This document shows, piece after piece, positions 50,993 through 61,300 of a DNA stretch of 64,000 bases. Position numbers and translations under genes: made by a program. The number at the start of each line of letters is the position of its first letter. The first letter of the stretch is position 1. The notes under the pieces are model-generated. The model searched no databases, was not told where the DNA came from, and worked only from the letters and a program-made list of their open reading frames with translations. The DNA comes from Archegozetes longisetosus. Its lineage: Eukaryota; Arthropoda; Arachnida; Sarcoptiformes; Trhypochthoniidae. The stretch lies in the NCBI GenBank assembly GCA_018873245.2, contig JAEMBT020000008.1:13627172-13691171 (forward strand), read 5' to 3'.

Positions 50993-52582
50993 ATGAGCTT
51001 ATTAACTTCGCTTATATTTCGTGATCCATGGGCATGGATACTGAGTGTCCTTGTTGGATTTGTAACTTTCTATGTTGCTCGATTTTATTTGAAAGTTAAA
51101 AGCTTACCACCAGGACCAATGCCATTGCCTATTTTGGGAAATATATCGATGTTTCGTAGGAAAAAAGAAAACATTTTCGAGACAATTATTGCGTTAGAAA
51201 AGAAATATGGAAAACTGTACACCGTCTGGATGGGAAATATACCAATGATTTTCTTATCAGATCTTGATGTGATTCGAGAAGCATTTCACGAACGAAAGAA
51301 CGACTTTAATGGGAGACCAAAGTTGGGCGAAACGTTTGAAGGGTTTTACAAAGAAGGAAATGAGACAGCATCGGACATTATTTTTGCTGATTACGGACCA
51401 ACATGGCACGCGTTGCGAACTGTCGCTCATTCCGCTGTCAGAAAATATGCTACATCTGAAAAGTTAGCAACATTAGTCAGTGATGTTGTTGACGACGTTG
51501 TTCCACTAATTTTAGAAAAGGAAAAGAATGACGCAAATGAGACAAAAGCATTTGATCCTGCACATTACATTTATCTCATAGTCTATAATATTCTTGCATC
51601 ATCTGCATTCGGGAGACGTTATTCGATTGACGACGAGGAATTCTTGAGGCTGAAGAGAATGAATGAAGAATTTAAAGAATTAGGAAACGAAGCGTTCTTA
51701 GTGGAATTAGTTCCAATTTTACGCTATGTTCCATACCTAAACAAAGGAATGATAAAAGGAAAACAATTGATTGCTGAATTTAAAGATGTCATTGGAAACA
51801 AATATAATTCGCATCTAAAAGATTTTCAGGAAGGAGAAGTAAGAGATTTCACAGATGCATTGATTAACGCGCGCGTTGAATCTGAAGCTGCAGATAAAGA
51901 AACTCGTAAACATTTAAAGGATGCTAATCTAAAACTAGCAATATTCAATTTATTTACAGCTGGTAGTGACACAACACAATTCACGTTACGGTGGATGTTC
52001 TATTTGATGGCAAATGATCCTAACGTGCAAAACAAGTTGCGCAAGGAAATTGAGTCTGTAATTGGAGAACGAAGACCAGTTCAAGAAGATATGAATCAAT
52101 GTCATTACGTACGCGCTTTTATCTCAGAATGCCAACGTTATCGTGATATCAATCCACTTGGTGTATTTCATGCAGCAATTTGTGACACTGAATTAGCGGG
52201 ATACAAAATACCAAAAGGAACGATGGTGTGGCCAAGTCATTGGAGTGTTTCGTTCAATCCGAAACTTTGGAAGGAACCTGAAAATTTCCAACCAGAACGA
52301 TTTTTGGAACCAGAAAATGGTAGTAATAATCCTGAAAAGTTGGTGTACGTGTCTACTAAACCAACAGGTTTCATTCCATTCGGAACTGGACGTCGTACTT
52401 GTCTTGGAGAGAAGTTGGCATTGGTTGACTTGTTTTTGGTTTTAGTTCGATTTCTTCAACAAACTGATGGTTATCAATTGGTACCAGAACATGGACCTGG
52501 TACTGCTGATCTAGGACCTGATCCTATGCAACAAATGCTTTGTACCCCAAAGGAAAATAAATTGAAATTGCAAAGAGCCTAA
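50993..52582 (+). CDS. Cytochrome P450, CYP2 clan, microsomal
   Basis: One uninterrupted frame of 529 residues. The N-terminal membrane anchor (WAWILSVLVGFVTFYVARFY) is followed by the proline hinge LPPGPMPLPILGN. Other marks are the C-helix WHALR, the I-helix AGSDTT near residue 323, the K-helix ExxR as ECQR near 378, a PERF motif (FQPERFLEP), and the heme loop FGTGRRTCLG with the ligand Cys near 470. All key residues are present. The sequence resembles CYP2-clan proteins often labelled steroid 17-alpha-hydroxylase-like in arthropods. The substrate is unknown; a role in xenobiotic or lipid oxidation at the ER is likely. It has no introns, unlike the other long genes here. Confidence 0.93.
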   Translation: MSLLTSLIFRDPWAWILSVLVGFVTFYVARFYLKVKSLPPGPMPLPILGNISMFRRKKENIFETIIALEKKYGKLYTVWMGNIPMIFLSDLDVIREAFHERKNDFNGRPKLGETFEGFYKEGNETASDIIFADYGPTWHALRTVAHSAVRKYATSEKLATLVSDVVDDVVPLILEKEKNDANETKAFDPAHYIYLIVYNILASSAFGRRYSIDDEEFLRLKRMNEEFKELGNEAFLVELVPILRYVPYLNKGMIKGKQLIAEFKDVIGNKYNSHLKDFQEGEVRDFTDALINARVESEAADKETRKHLKDANLKLAIFNLFTAGSDTTQFTLRWMFYLMANDPNVQNKLRKEIESVIGERRPVQEDMNQCHYVRAFISECQRYRDINPLGVFHAAICDTELAGYKIPKGTMVWPSHWSVSFNPKLWKEPENFQPERFLEPENGSNNPEKLVYVSTKPTGFIPFGTGRRTCLGEKLALVDLFLVLVRFLQQTDGYQLVPEHGPGTADLGPDPMQQMLCTPKENKLKLQRA

Positions 52583-53143
52583 TCGTATTAAAATATGTAT
52601 AATATATTTATGAGTGAAATTTGCTGAATGTTCTAGAAACCTAAAATTCTGAAAAGTGATCATGTTAATCAGAATTTATAATTATAGCGATGCTACAATT
52701 AGAGATTTCATAAATAACAGAAAACCTTTGAGGAAGTTCTCGCTAAATATTGCAATGTTTCATAACGATGTTCTTGAAGTGGAAATGGAAAAAATAAATA
52801 CAACTACTTACAACAATATAATACAGAAACCCAAACTCTTAGTCTATTATTTTCAACACAAAGTAATCTAACTTTTTGTCGGCATCATTTATTAATTCCT
52901 CGGTTAACATTTATAAGTTTATGAAAGCATATCTAATAAACGCCTTTTTGATCGTTCTCTATTATTGTTTCTAATAACAGGGTTCTTATTGAGCAAATTC
53001 TGGAATTTCGCAATAGATATTAAAATCATAAGCTAAAATCGTTATTTAAATGGAAATAAAAACAGAATTTCTTAAGGATTACACTTATAAAATAGATAAA
53101 TTATTAAGCCATAGCAATAATAAGAAAATAATAATATATATTC
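52583..53143. other. 3' flank of the P450 gene
   Basis: AT-rich. A 71-codon frame at 52656-52871 has no recognisable similarity. Confidence 0.5.
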
Positions 53144-53334
53144 TTATATTGCTTTTAATTTTTGTGTTTGTCTTTTCATTCTTTCTAAAATAAACCGGTT
53201 CTTTCTTGCATCATCATAAGTTAATTTAATTCTATTTTTAGATTCAATTAACCATTTTTCATCAACTTGACCTAATTTACCTCTTAAAGCTTCGTTTTCT
53301 ATGCCTAAATCAAATATATCCTCACTCCTTAACT

Positions 53335-53490
53335 TTATGGCCTCAATATACACCCTTGATTAGCGACTAATTCTTCTGCTTTTTTCGCTTGTGTGGCAAC
53401 AGTCTGTTTACTAAGCTCAACAAGATCTTCTCTAATCTTGAGTTTAGTATTTTTTTTTTGACCTTTTACGTATTCTAATATTTCATTCAT
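53335..53490 (-). pseudogene. Small lysine-rich frame of the Polinton-like block
   Basis: Fifty-one codons, start MNEILEYVKGQKKN, highly charged, helical. The start codon lies in TATATAAATG. Function unknown. A second small charged frame follows at 53144-53353. Confidence 0.4.
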
Positions 53491-53505
53491 TTATATAGGC
53501 ATGGT

Positions 53506-53676
53506 CTAATTGATTAATTTATCAATATATTCGTCTGTAATATCTTCCTTTTTAAAAGGGTTGTTATTTCCACCTTTACTCTTTCTATTTGTTTTTGGAA
53601 TTTCAACGTTAGAAAAATCAATTTCCGCATCAGTTCCATCTTTTTTCTTTGATTGTTTTTGACTTGTCTTCTCCAT
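53506..53676 (-). pseudogene. Small charged frame of the Polinton-like block
   Basis: Fifty-six codons, start MEKTSQKQSKKKDGTDAE, very polar, no hydrophobic core, possibly a disordered nucleoid-type or scaffold protein. Unrecognised. Confidence 0.4.
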
Positions 53677-53765
53677 CTTGCTTTATCTTATGTACTTTTG
53701 GTTTTTTATATTAAAAGAGACTTATAACGTTATAATGTTTTTGAATGGAATTAGTTGTGCCAATT

Positions 53766-53951
53766 TTAAGCCCATTTGTCCGCAAATTGTTTTTTAGTCA
53801 TTTCAGGATTGTTAGCTTTTCTTAATAAAAACTTATTCCACATCATTAATCTCATATTATTAACAGAATCTCGAAATTTCTCACTTTTATCCAAATTTAT
53901 TTTATTATTTGTGTTAATAGAATCTTGATTTCTTTGATTAAATGAATTCAT
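53766..53951 (-). pseudogene. Small frame of the Polinton-like block
   Basis: Sixty-one codons, Asn/Asp/Lys-rich start and a C-terminal helix with KKQFADKWA. The start codon lies in TATATAAATG. Unrecognised. Confidence 0.4.
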
Positions 53952-54059
53952 TTATATAAGATAAAATTAATAGCAACCTCTTAGTAACTTCATATCAACT
54001 TTATACTAACTTAAACATCTAAAGCTTGAACAATTAGACCAGATGAAAAGAAGAAAGTA

Positions 54060-54320
54060 TTATTTAAGTAACTTAAGACAATCTCCATACAATAATTTGT
54101 CCAAAATTTCTTTACCTCTTTCCGAAACTTCATTTTCTTTTGCTAAATTAATTAAATCTGCTTTTGCATTAATAAGCGCTTCTTTTCCTTCCGAAATAAG
54201 ATCCTGTTCAGTTACTTTATCTCTACTTAACAATTTTTTAGAGTATTCTGACTTTTTTTTACTCACAATCTTCTGAATATTACCTTTATTTTCTTTCAAA
54301 AAATCTTTTCCAAGTTCCAT
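54060..54320 (-). pseudogene. Helical frame of the Polinton-like block
   Basis: Eighty-six codons, charged and helical (KKKSEYSKKLLSRDKVTEQD). A neighbouring stretch up to 54480 on the same strand reads KYALFGLKNLWKTALKPKK, an amphipathic basic segment of the kind seen in virion core or membrane-active proteins. Function not assigned. Confidence 0.4.
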
Positions 54321-54534
54321 TGTTTCTTTAGTAAACGTAATTTTTTAGGTTTTAAAGCGGTTTTCCACAAGTTCTTTAATCCAAACAAAGCGTATTTTCC
54401 AATCGTTTTCAAAGAATCTTTAAAAATTCCATTTTTACTATTTCTCTGCGAACAACTCCAGCGCCTAGAACTTTTTGTCTATAATATAAAAATCTAATCT
54501 TATTTAAATGTACCATTTAAGTAAGAATAAGATT

Positions 54535-55208
54535 CAACATAAGAGTAACTGGTTCGTTATTCAACTCTAGTAATCTGTTGTTTTGATCTGTTATTTGCAT
54601 TCTAATTGATTGAATAAGCTTTTTCTCTCTAACAGGTAAATAAATTGGTGGATTTGGGTTTAAAGTAATCAAACTACCAGGCGATGTTTCGGGAACAATG
54701 AATAAATCACATCACTCTTAACGTTGTTCAAATAAGAATTTTCAGCTAATGAATAATGAATTAGAACTCGATCAATTAATTTTGAAATGTTGATAGTAAA
54801 CTTACCTTCCGTTTTATCTTGATCAATTACTTTACCTTCGAAGCCTAGAATCTCACATAATTTACCATCAGTGAAATCTCCTTTATGTCCAAGTTTCAAT
54901 CTTAAAACACAACTAGAAGTAATCTCGTTTATTTCAAATACGATTGGGTTACCGATCGAATTTAAGTAATAATTAAGTAGCTCAATAGTGTAGTATCCAT
55001 CTGGTAAAATGATACGATTCCAATCTCGACCATTATAATACTTTAAGTTACTGTTATACTCATGCGATATGTTGTACCAGGAGAACCAGATATTGCAACC
55101 GATCAAGGGAACTTCATAGTTAGAATCATCTAAAGTGATAGGAACATTGAAGTAAACCTCAAAGTTTTCAGAGTCCTGTTTCTCATATGTTAACATTAAC
55201 AAAACCAT
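54535..55208 (-). pseudogene. Penton-type capsid protein of the Polinton-like fossil
   Basis: The main frame (54669-55208) has FEVYFNVPITLDDSNYEVPL, NSNLKYYNGRDWNRIILPDG and YYTIELLNYYLN, the beta-strand pattern of Polinton/adintovirus penton proteins. The region downstream to 54535 adds SLITLNPNPPIYLPV and IRMQITDQNNRLLEL, also characteristic of the C-terminal part of this family. Broken, apparently at a single place. Assignment rests on remembered family patterns. Confidence 0.65.
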
Positions 55209-55426
55209 TTATTACAAAGAAGTTTATGCTTTTTTGGAGTTATCTCATCTTGCTTTAACAGTTCATCCAAGATACTACTAATTTCATTCCGTACTTCAAT
55301 GCTATCATTACCAATATCTCTTTCTGTACATAGAAGATCTAGCCTTTTGAATAAATCATCAGGGTTATTGTAATAAACGTATTGTACTTCCGGTTCTTTC
55401 CTTTTCAAACCTTCTCCTTTTTGCAA
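55196..55426 (-). pseudogene. Small frame between the penton-like and coiled-coil genes
   Basis: Seventy-six codons, charged helical content (DDLFKRLDLLCTERDIGN). It overlaps the next frame by 13 bases and has no ATG near its beginning. Unrecognised. Confidence 0.35.
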
Positions 55427-55428
55427 CC

Positions 55429-56019
55429 TTAAGGCTTCAGGAATTTGATTCTATCCTCATATGCTCTTAGTCCATCTATTTTTCTTTTAAGCGTTTTGTA
55501 TTCGTCACTATCTTCTTTCTTACTTTTAATTGTACCTCCATAGGACTTGAGCTTTTGATTAATTTCAGTAACATAAGCTTCGATTAGTTCCTCGGGATTG
55601 GATTTGTTTAGTAATTCACTGGGTTTAAAGTACTTGTAGTATTTGAGAAGTTCCAAATCCAAGTCTTTATCGGGACCAATAGACAAAGCCCTAGTTGCAG
55701 GTAGTTGAGGTATTGTTGAAGATAGCTGAGGTATAGTTGAACTATCCTTCAGGTGTTCAATTCGATCTCCGATCTCATGCGTTGCGCTGATCATCTTCAT
55801 GTTACCCGATTCGATTGCCTTTGCTGTCTGTGTTGAACCTTCTTCTATAGCTGGAATAATCTTGGTAACCTTTTCAACTACTGGTTTATGAAACTTTGCA
55901 ACCACTTCTTCTTGAAATTCTTCTACCATTTTCTTACGCTCCACTTTAGCCTTCTGAATATTTCTCGCTGTAACAATCTCACTGATAGTTTTACTTAGTT
56001 CTTTAACATCTAGCTTCAT
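55429..56019 (-). pseudogene. Coiled-coil gene of the Polinton-like fossil
   Basis: An intact frame of 196 codons. The N-terminal half is a long helix (KTISEIVTARNIQKAKVERK), followed by a short Ser/Thr/Pro/Gln repeat (two STIPQL units) and a charged C-terminal helix. Genes of this shape occur next to capsid genes in Polintons, but I cannot name it. Its ATG and that of the ATPase gene face away from each other across four bases. Confidence 0.5.
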
Positions 56020-56026
56020 TTAAATG
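56017..56026. promoter_or_regulatory. Palindromic divergent start site CATTTAAATG
   Basis: A perfect 10-bp palindrome whose two ATGs begin the minus-strand coiled-coil gene and the plus-strand ATPase gene. TAAATG reads in both directions. Confidence 0.6.
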
Positions 56027-56730
56027 AGAACAAAATTTATTTTCGCACCAATCTTTAACTTTGATGTTAATGAAGAGGAGTATTTACACAAACATGTCTT
56101 AACTCCTCAATGGCCTTTTAGGTCACTTGTCTTTGGTCAAACAGGATCAGGCAAGACTAACTTCTTGTTGAATTTAATCTATCACTATTTATACTACAGC
56201 AAGATATACGTCTACGCTAAAGACTTGAGTGAAAAGAAATACGAGTTACTACAATAGTTCTTTGATAAAGTACATGCAAAACTAGAGGAGAAGTATAAAG
56301 AACCTATACAAATCACTCATTTCTCATCTGATTAAAACGACATTATACAGATTGATGATTTGGATAAAGAGTATCAAAACCTGATCATCTTGACGATTTC
56401 GTAACTGAGAAAGACCAGGGCTTAATCATAGACTTATTTATCAGAGGAAGAAAGAAGAATGCTTCGGTTATCTACTTAACGCAGAGTCACTTTTCAACTA
56501 CAAAGAATATTAGGCTTCAATGTAACTATTTCATATTCTGCAGCATTTCAAATCATCGAGAGGTTGTTGATATTCAAAAGGACCACTGTTCAGGTGTCGG
56601 TAAAGACATATTTCTTGAATACTATAACGAAGCAACGAAAGAACCGTTTAACTTCTTTATGATTGATGAGAGGACTACGAATAAAGTCCTTGTATATAGA
56701 AAGAATTTGGACAAATCGCTAACAGTATAA
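56024..56730 (+). pseudogene. FtsK/HerA-type packaging ATPase of the Polinton-like fossil
   Basis: The start MRTKFIFAPIFNFD is followed by the Walker A motif FGQTGSGKTNFLLNL. Further on, IDLFIRGRKKNASVIYLTQS corresponds to the Walker B/sensor region of Polinton and NCLDV packaging ATPases, and FNFFMIDE lies near the end. Total length, about 235 residues, is normal for the family, which pumps genome DNA into capsids. Broken, with about three interruptions. Confidence 0.75.
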
Positions 56731-56920
56731 ATGACAAAGAAATCAGGCTCATATTACATAACTTAAACGGGATACAAATCATACTTCAGTCTTAATAAAA
56801 TTGATAGTTCAACTCCTCAAGTACCTGGAATAGGTTTCAAACTGACAATCAATAACTATGACACTGATAACAAGCGGTTAACAAACGTAGCTGATCTTTA
56901 CGAATCTAATATTTTATAAT
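56730..56920 (+). pseudogene. Short frame after the ATPase fossil
   Basis: Begins MTKKSGSYYIT in a TATAAATG context and contains PGIGFKLTINNYDTDNKRL. Broken; not recognised, possibly another capsid-block gene. Confidence 0.35.
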
Positions 56921-56960
56921 ATCGATATAGGTATAGGATATTTTACTATTGTTGTTAGTG

Positions 56961-58359
56961 GTCTAGTTCCTATGCAATTTAACATCATATTTATGGATAA
57001 AGACAGAGTATTTTATATAAAGTTAAACTGCTAGTGATTATATCATTGAAATCAATGGTAAAATGTCCTATTACTATATCAGTATTTTTCAAGCTGATAA
57101 TCTTCAACAGACCATAGAATTGTTCGTAGTAATTTTCTGTCGAAATAAAGTTCAAAGTGATCAAAACTATTAAAATCAAATAATAACGTTTTGAAATATC
57201 TTTTCAACCTCGATAGCCTTACAATAGCATTTTGACTTGTCTATATGTTTCTCGAACAAACTGATAAAATGAACAAGATTTGCAAACATCTTATAAAGCA
57301 AATATTACAATCCCATAAGGATCAAAGGGAAAATTACGCTAAGAGCAGAAGTTAGCCCATTCACACTTTTAACTTTTACGAATGAGTTAATTTTTGCTCC
57401 TATTTGATGAGAAATGATATGAAGTTCTGTATCTGAATAACGAAATGTGAGATTCACTCATAAGATTTCCTCTCGCTTAAAAAATTATTTTTGGAGTCAA
57501 CTAAATGTAAAATAGTTTAGAGTTATCAACTCATTCATATCTATCAATCTTATCCATCGCAATACTAAATCAAAAAATTTATGTAATTTATTATATTTAT
57601 GGCTCGATCGCATTCTTTCATAACACCAGATAATGAATACGAAGAATTGGGCAATATTAATAACTCCTCATTCGATCAGATTGTTTAATAGTAGATAAGC
57701 GAATATAAAGCCAAGTCAAAAGAATATTTCTGAATTAATTTTCAGGCACTTGACTAATAATCACAATTAAGTAATATACCTGAGACGATTGCATAAAAAG
57801 TGAAAGCCGTATGGAATCAGTATCTTATAAACAAATCCCAGATTACATTTTCAATTCCAGAGTCTGGTTAATACTGTACTATGAAAATTATCCAAAATAA
57901 CTTAATTCATAATCTTATCATTCTTTATAATTAGTAACACATGAAAAAATCATATCATCTAACGAGTCAGTTTGACTCGTCTGATTCATATTCTCTATCA
58001 CTTAAATACCATCGAATAGATTAAGCTTTACACTAAATTGATAATGATAAATAATTGTATTAAGTAAAACAAGATATGTTTGACCAAATTTAAACTATCG
58101 CTTCAATACTTTTTTATCGTTATATTGAATAAGAATGTATTTAGAACATTATATAAGTTGATAAGACTATTTTAGACATATCTTATCATAAGTTACATTA
58201 ATATATTTTATAGTTAAACTTATAAATTAGTGCTGAATGACACAAACTCTTGCTTATAATTGATTCGATATCAATACACTCTCAAAAATGTCCAATTAAT
58301 TCAATTGTAATCAGAGCCTAAAAGTGAATTATAAAGTTGAAGTGCAAAAAAGGGAAGCT
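56961..58359. other. AT-rich stretch between the Polinton-like block and the transporter
   Basis: Around 57600-57860 an interrupted plus-strand reading (MARSHSFITPDNEYEELGN, later KAVWNQYLINKSQITFSI) may be a further decayed piece of the Polinton-like element. The last few hundred bases should contain the transporter promoter. Confidence 0.4.
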
Positions 58360-61300
58360 ATGACTGTGTTTGGTTATATTCGCAAAGAAATTTTGCCACT
58401 GTTGGTAACCTTGAAAATAGAACCCTTCATATTTTTATTCATTTCAAGTACTTCTCTATCGGATTTAACTGCGACTCAATTAGTCCAGGATAAGATTTGT
58501 CTTTTCAGATACAACCGTTCAGCTGAATATTGCGCGCAAATTAGTAATGAGAAGACCGATTTTGGAGCTGATAGTTATAAAACTAAAATACTGGCAGATT
58601 TAGCACAATATATAATTTATCGGACAATTATATCCTCATTACCTTCAATTTTATTCTCAATTTTCATTGGTTCGTGGATTGACAAATATGTTCACGGAAG
58701 AAAAATACTATTATGTTTGGGTTGTTTGGGACATGCCTTACAGTTTGGGATTCTCTTATTGAATGCATTATACTTTAACCTAGGTATTGATTAATAATTT
58801 GGTTTTATAGCTAAACCTAAAAAGTTAAGACTGAACAATTAGAGGATAAGTTTATAAGTTTTCGATTATAAAATAGCAATAACTTATATAAAGTTGTTGA
58901 AGGACTAAGCTTAAGAGCCTTTAAAGCTATTTTTATGATTCTTTCATTTTGTTTGATGTCCTGTTGGTTATTCGAAAAGAAATTTGCAAATTGATTTTAT
59001 AAGAGATCAAACATTATGAGAAACATAAGAATTTGACATACTGTCACGTTTATTTTTGTGACTTGGGATCGTTATAGTTTCTCATGTAATGTGTGTGTGT
59101 GTGTGTCCAGGAATGAGTAAATTGAAATCGGGGACCTCAATGTGAGATTCCAATTTACTTTTAGCTAATTCTCTATCTAAGAGTCTGGTTGGACTCGATA
59201 GAGTATGCTTTGCTTTTTTAAAGTACTATACTTATTACTCACCTTTTCGTACTCTTTATTATATATATAATATAGATATTTATTTCAAATAAAAGAGTTC
59301 TTCAACTTCTTAATAATTACTTTATTACCACTTTAGATGTACATTGATTAATAGTGAACAGTTAAGAGTTTACATTATATCTCTCCCTTATTACACAACT
59401 TCTCTTGCCTTTTATAGTTTTTGGGTTCTCACAATAGTTATTTTAATCTGAAAACAAGAAAAAAATTTGTTTTTCTGTAATTTAGGAAAATAGTACTTAA
59501 ACCAATATTTATCACTCAAGTGGAAACTAATCTTGTACTGTGATCTCAAAGATAATTACTCATTACAAAGGAAGGTTGAAATCTACGCTTTCTATTTTAC
59601 TACTAAACTACTTTATTATAGTTTAAGGTTAATCTCTTAAGATGACTTAACAATTATAGAAACTAAAGCACTATATATTTTTTTTATATTTCACAATACT
59701 AAGAAAACAGGAATACGTTAAGGAGCTGACCTAAGATATACAGGGTTATAAATTACTATTTTCCGAAATTCAAATACTGCATCAGCAAGCGCTTGACTAG
59801 ATTTAAATAACTGCGTCATTTGTAAGTCATACAGACTCTAGTTTGTGTCCCCCAAGAGTCTTCTAATTATATTTTACCATGCCTAAGAAATTACCACCAG
59901 GAGCTGAAGCTATCATAAATTACCTTTCCAAGAAAGGTTATGGTCCGAATTATATCAAGAAAGAGCTTGAAAGTCACCAAATGATTGTAACAGATAGATC
60001 CATATATAATGTGACCCATTTGATTGGAATCAACCGAAAAGCATTGTCTGAAGGCAAAGAAAATGTCAACTTTAAAAGAACACGTAAGGTCCGTACTGAT
60101 GAGTTAATAAGAAAGGTAAAGGAAAAAGTGGAGACAAAGAATCCTCCTACTCAAAATCAGCTCGCATCAACATTAAACACTTCTCAGCCAATCATTAACA
60201 CGATAATTCATAAAGATCTGGGCAAAGAAACTAGAAAAAAATCTAAAGTTCATGTTCTGGATGTGTCTCACAAAGCCAACAGAAAGAATTATTGTCGAAA
60301 ACTTTACGAGAACCATCTCGCAGGTGATAAGTGGTAGTATGTTATCACTTTAGGTGAATCATGGATTTATCTACAGAATTGTAATGGAGAGAGGAGAATT
60401 TTTTACTGTAATAGAGGAGAAAAGCCGATTGAAGAATGACTTGCTTATTGTCGAGACACTCATTCTCTTGGATTCATGATAGTTGGAGCTCTTAGTGGTA
60501 GAGGTACACTATCATGGATTAAAGTCCCATCAAAGGTCAAGATTAATGCAGATTATTATGTTGAGTATGTGTTAAAACCGATAATTGAAATTTTTATCCC
60601 ATCGCTTTATCCTGGTGAAGTCCATAAAGTCTTCCTTCATCATGACAAGGTAACTTCGCATACTGCTAATAAGACTCAGCAATATCTTGAGGAAGCACGT
60701 GCAAAATTTGGTATAAATTTTATATCAAATGGAGATATTCCAGTCAAGTCACCTGATGCTTCTCCACTTGATTTTTATGTCTTTGGTTACTTAAAACAAA
60801 ACTTGTTTTATAAAAAACCAAAAACAGTACGTGGCCTTTGGAAAGCTTGCAAAACAGTGTGGTCAACAATTTCTACTGATGATCTTTCATCTGTATTCGA
60901 TTCATGGAAGCGCCGATGCAGAATCATAGTTAAAGTTCATGGTGATCATATCGAACAAACAAAACAAATCCATAAGCGCAAATTATAACTTTAATTTAAA
61001 AATAAATTTCGGAGAATAGTAGTTTATAACCCTGTAATTTAACGATAATGCAAAATATAGAGACTTGAGACTAAATTTGATGCATTTTATTTATAATATA
61101 GATGTTTATTACATACTGTTAGCTTATGTTCCATCTGCTTTAACTGGAAGTTGGACTTGTGTTTGGTTGGCTGCTTATAGCTATATCTCAAACAATTCAC
61201 TTGAAAAGTATCGTATTATTAAATTCGCTTTATTTGAAATTAGTGTTTTTACTGGTAAGATATCAATCATTTTAATTAACTTTGATTAAAATAGTTTTTC

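Larger units (their letters stand above)
53144..56960. mobile_element. Polinton/adintovirus-like fossil
   Basis: A compact block of short, tightly packed open frames: seven or eight on the minus strand (53144-56019) and at least two on the plus strand (from 56024). Two parts identify it, an FtsK/HerA-type packaging ATPase and a penton-type capsid protein. No protein-primed DNA polymerase, integrase, protease or terminal inverted repeats were found, so it is a fragment. Most frames are still open and breaks are few (roughly five to eight in all), so the insertion seems fairly recent. Base composition is like the host's. Confidence 0.75.
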
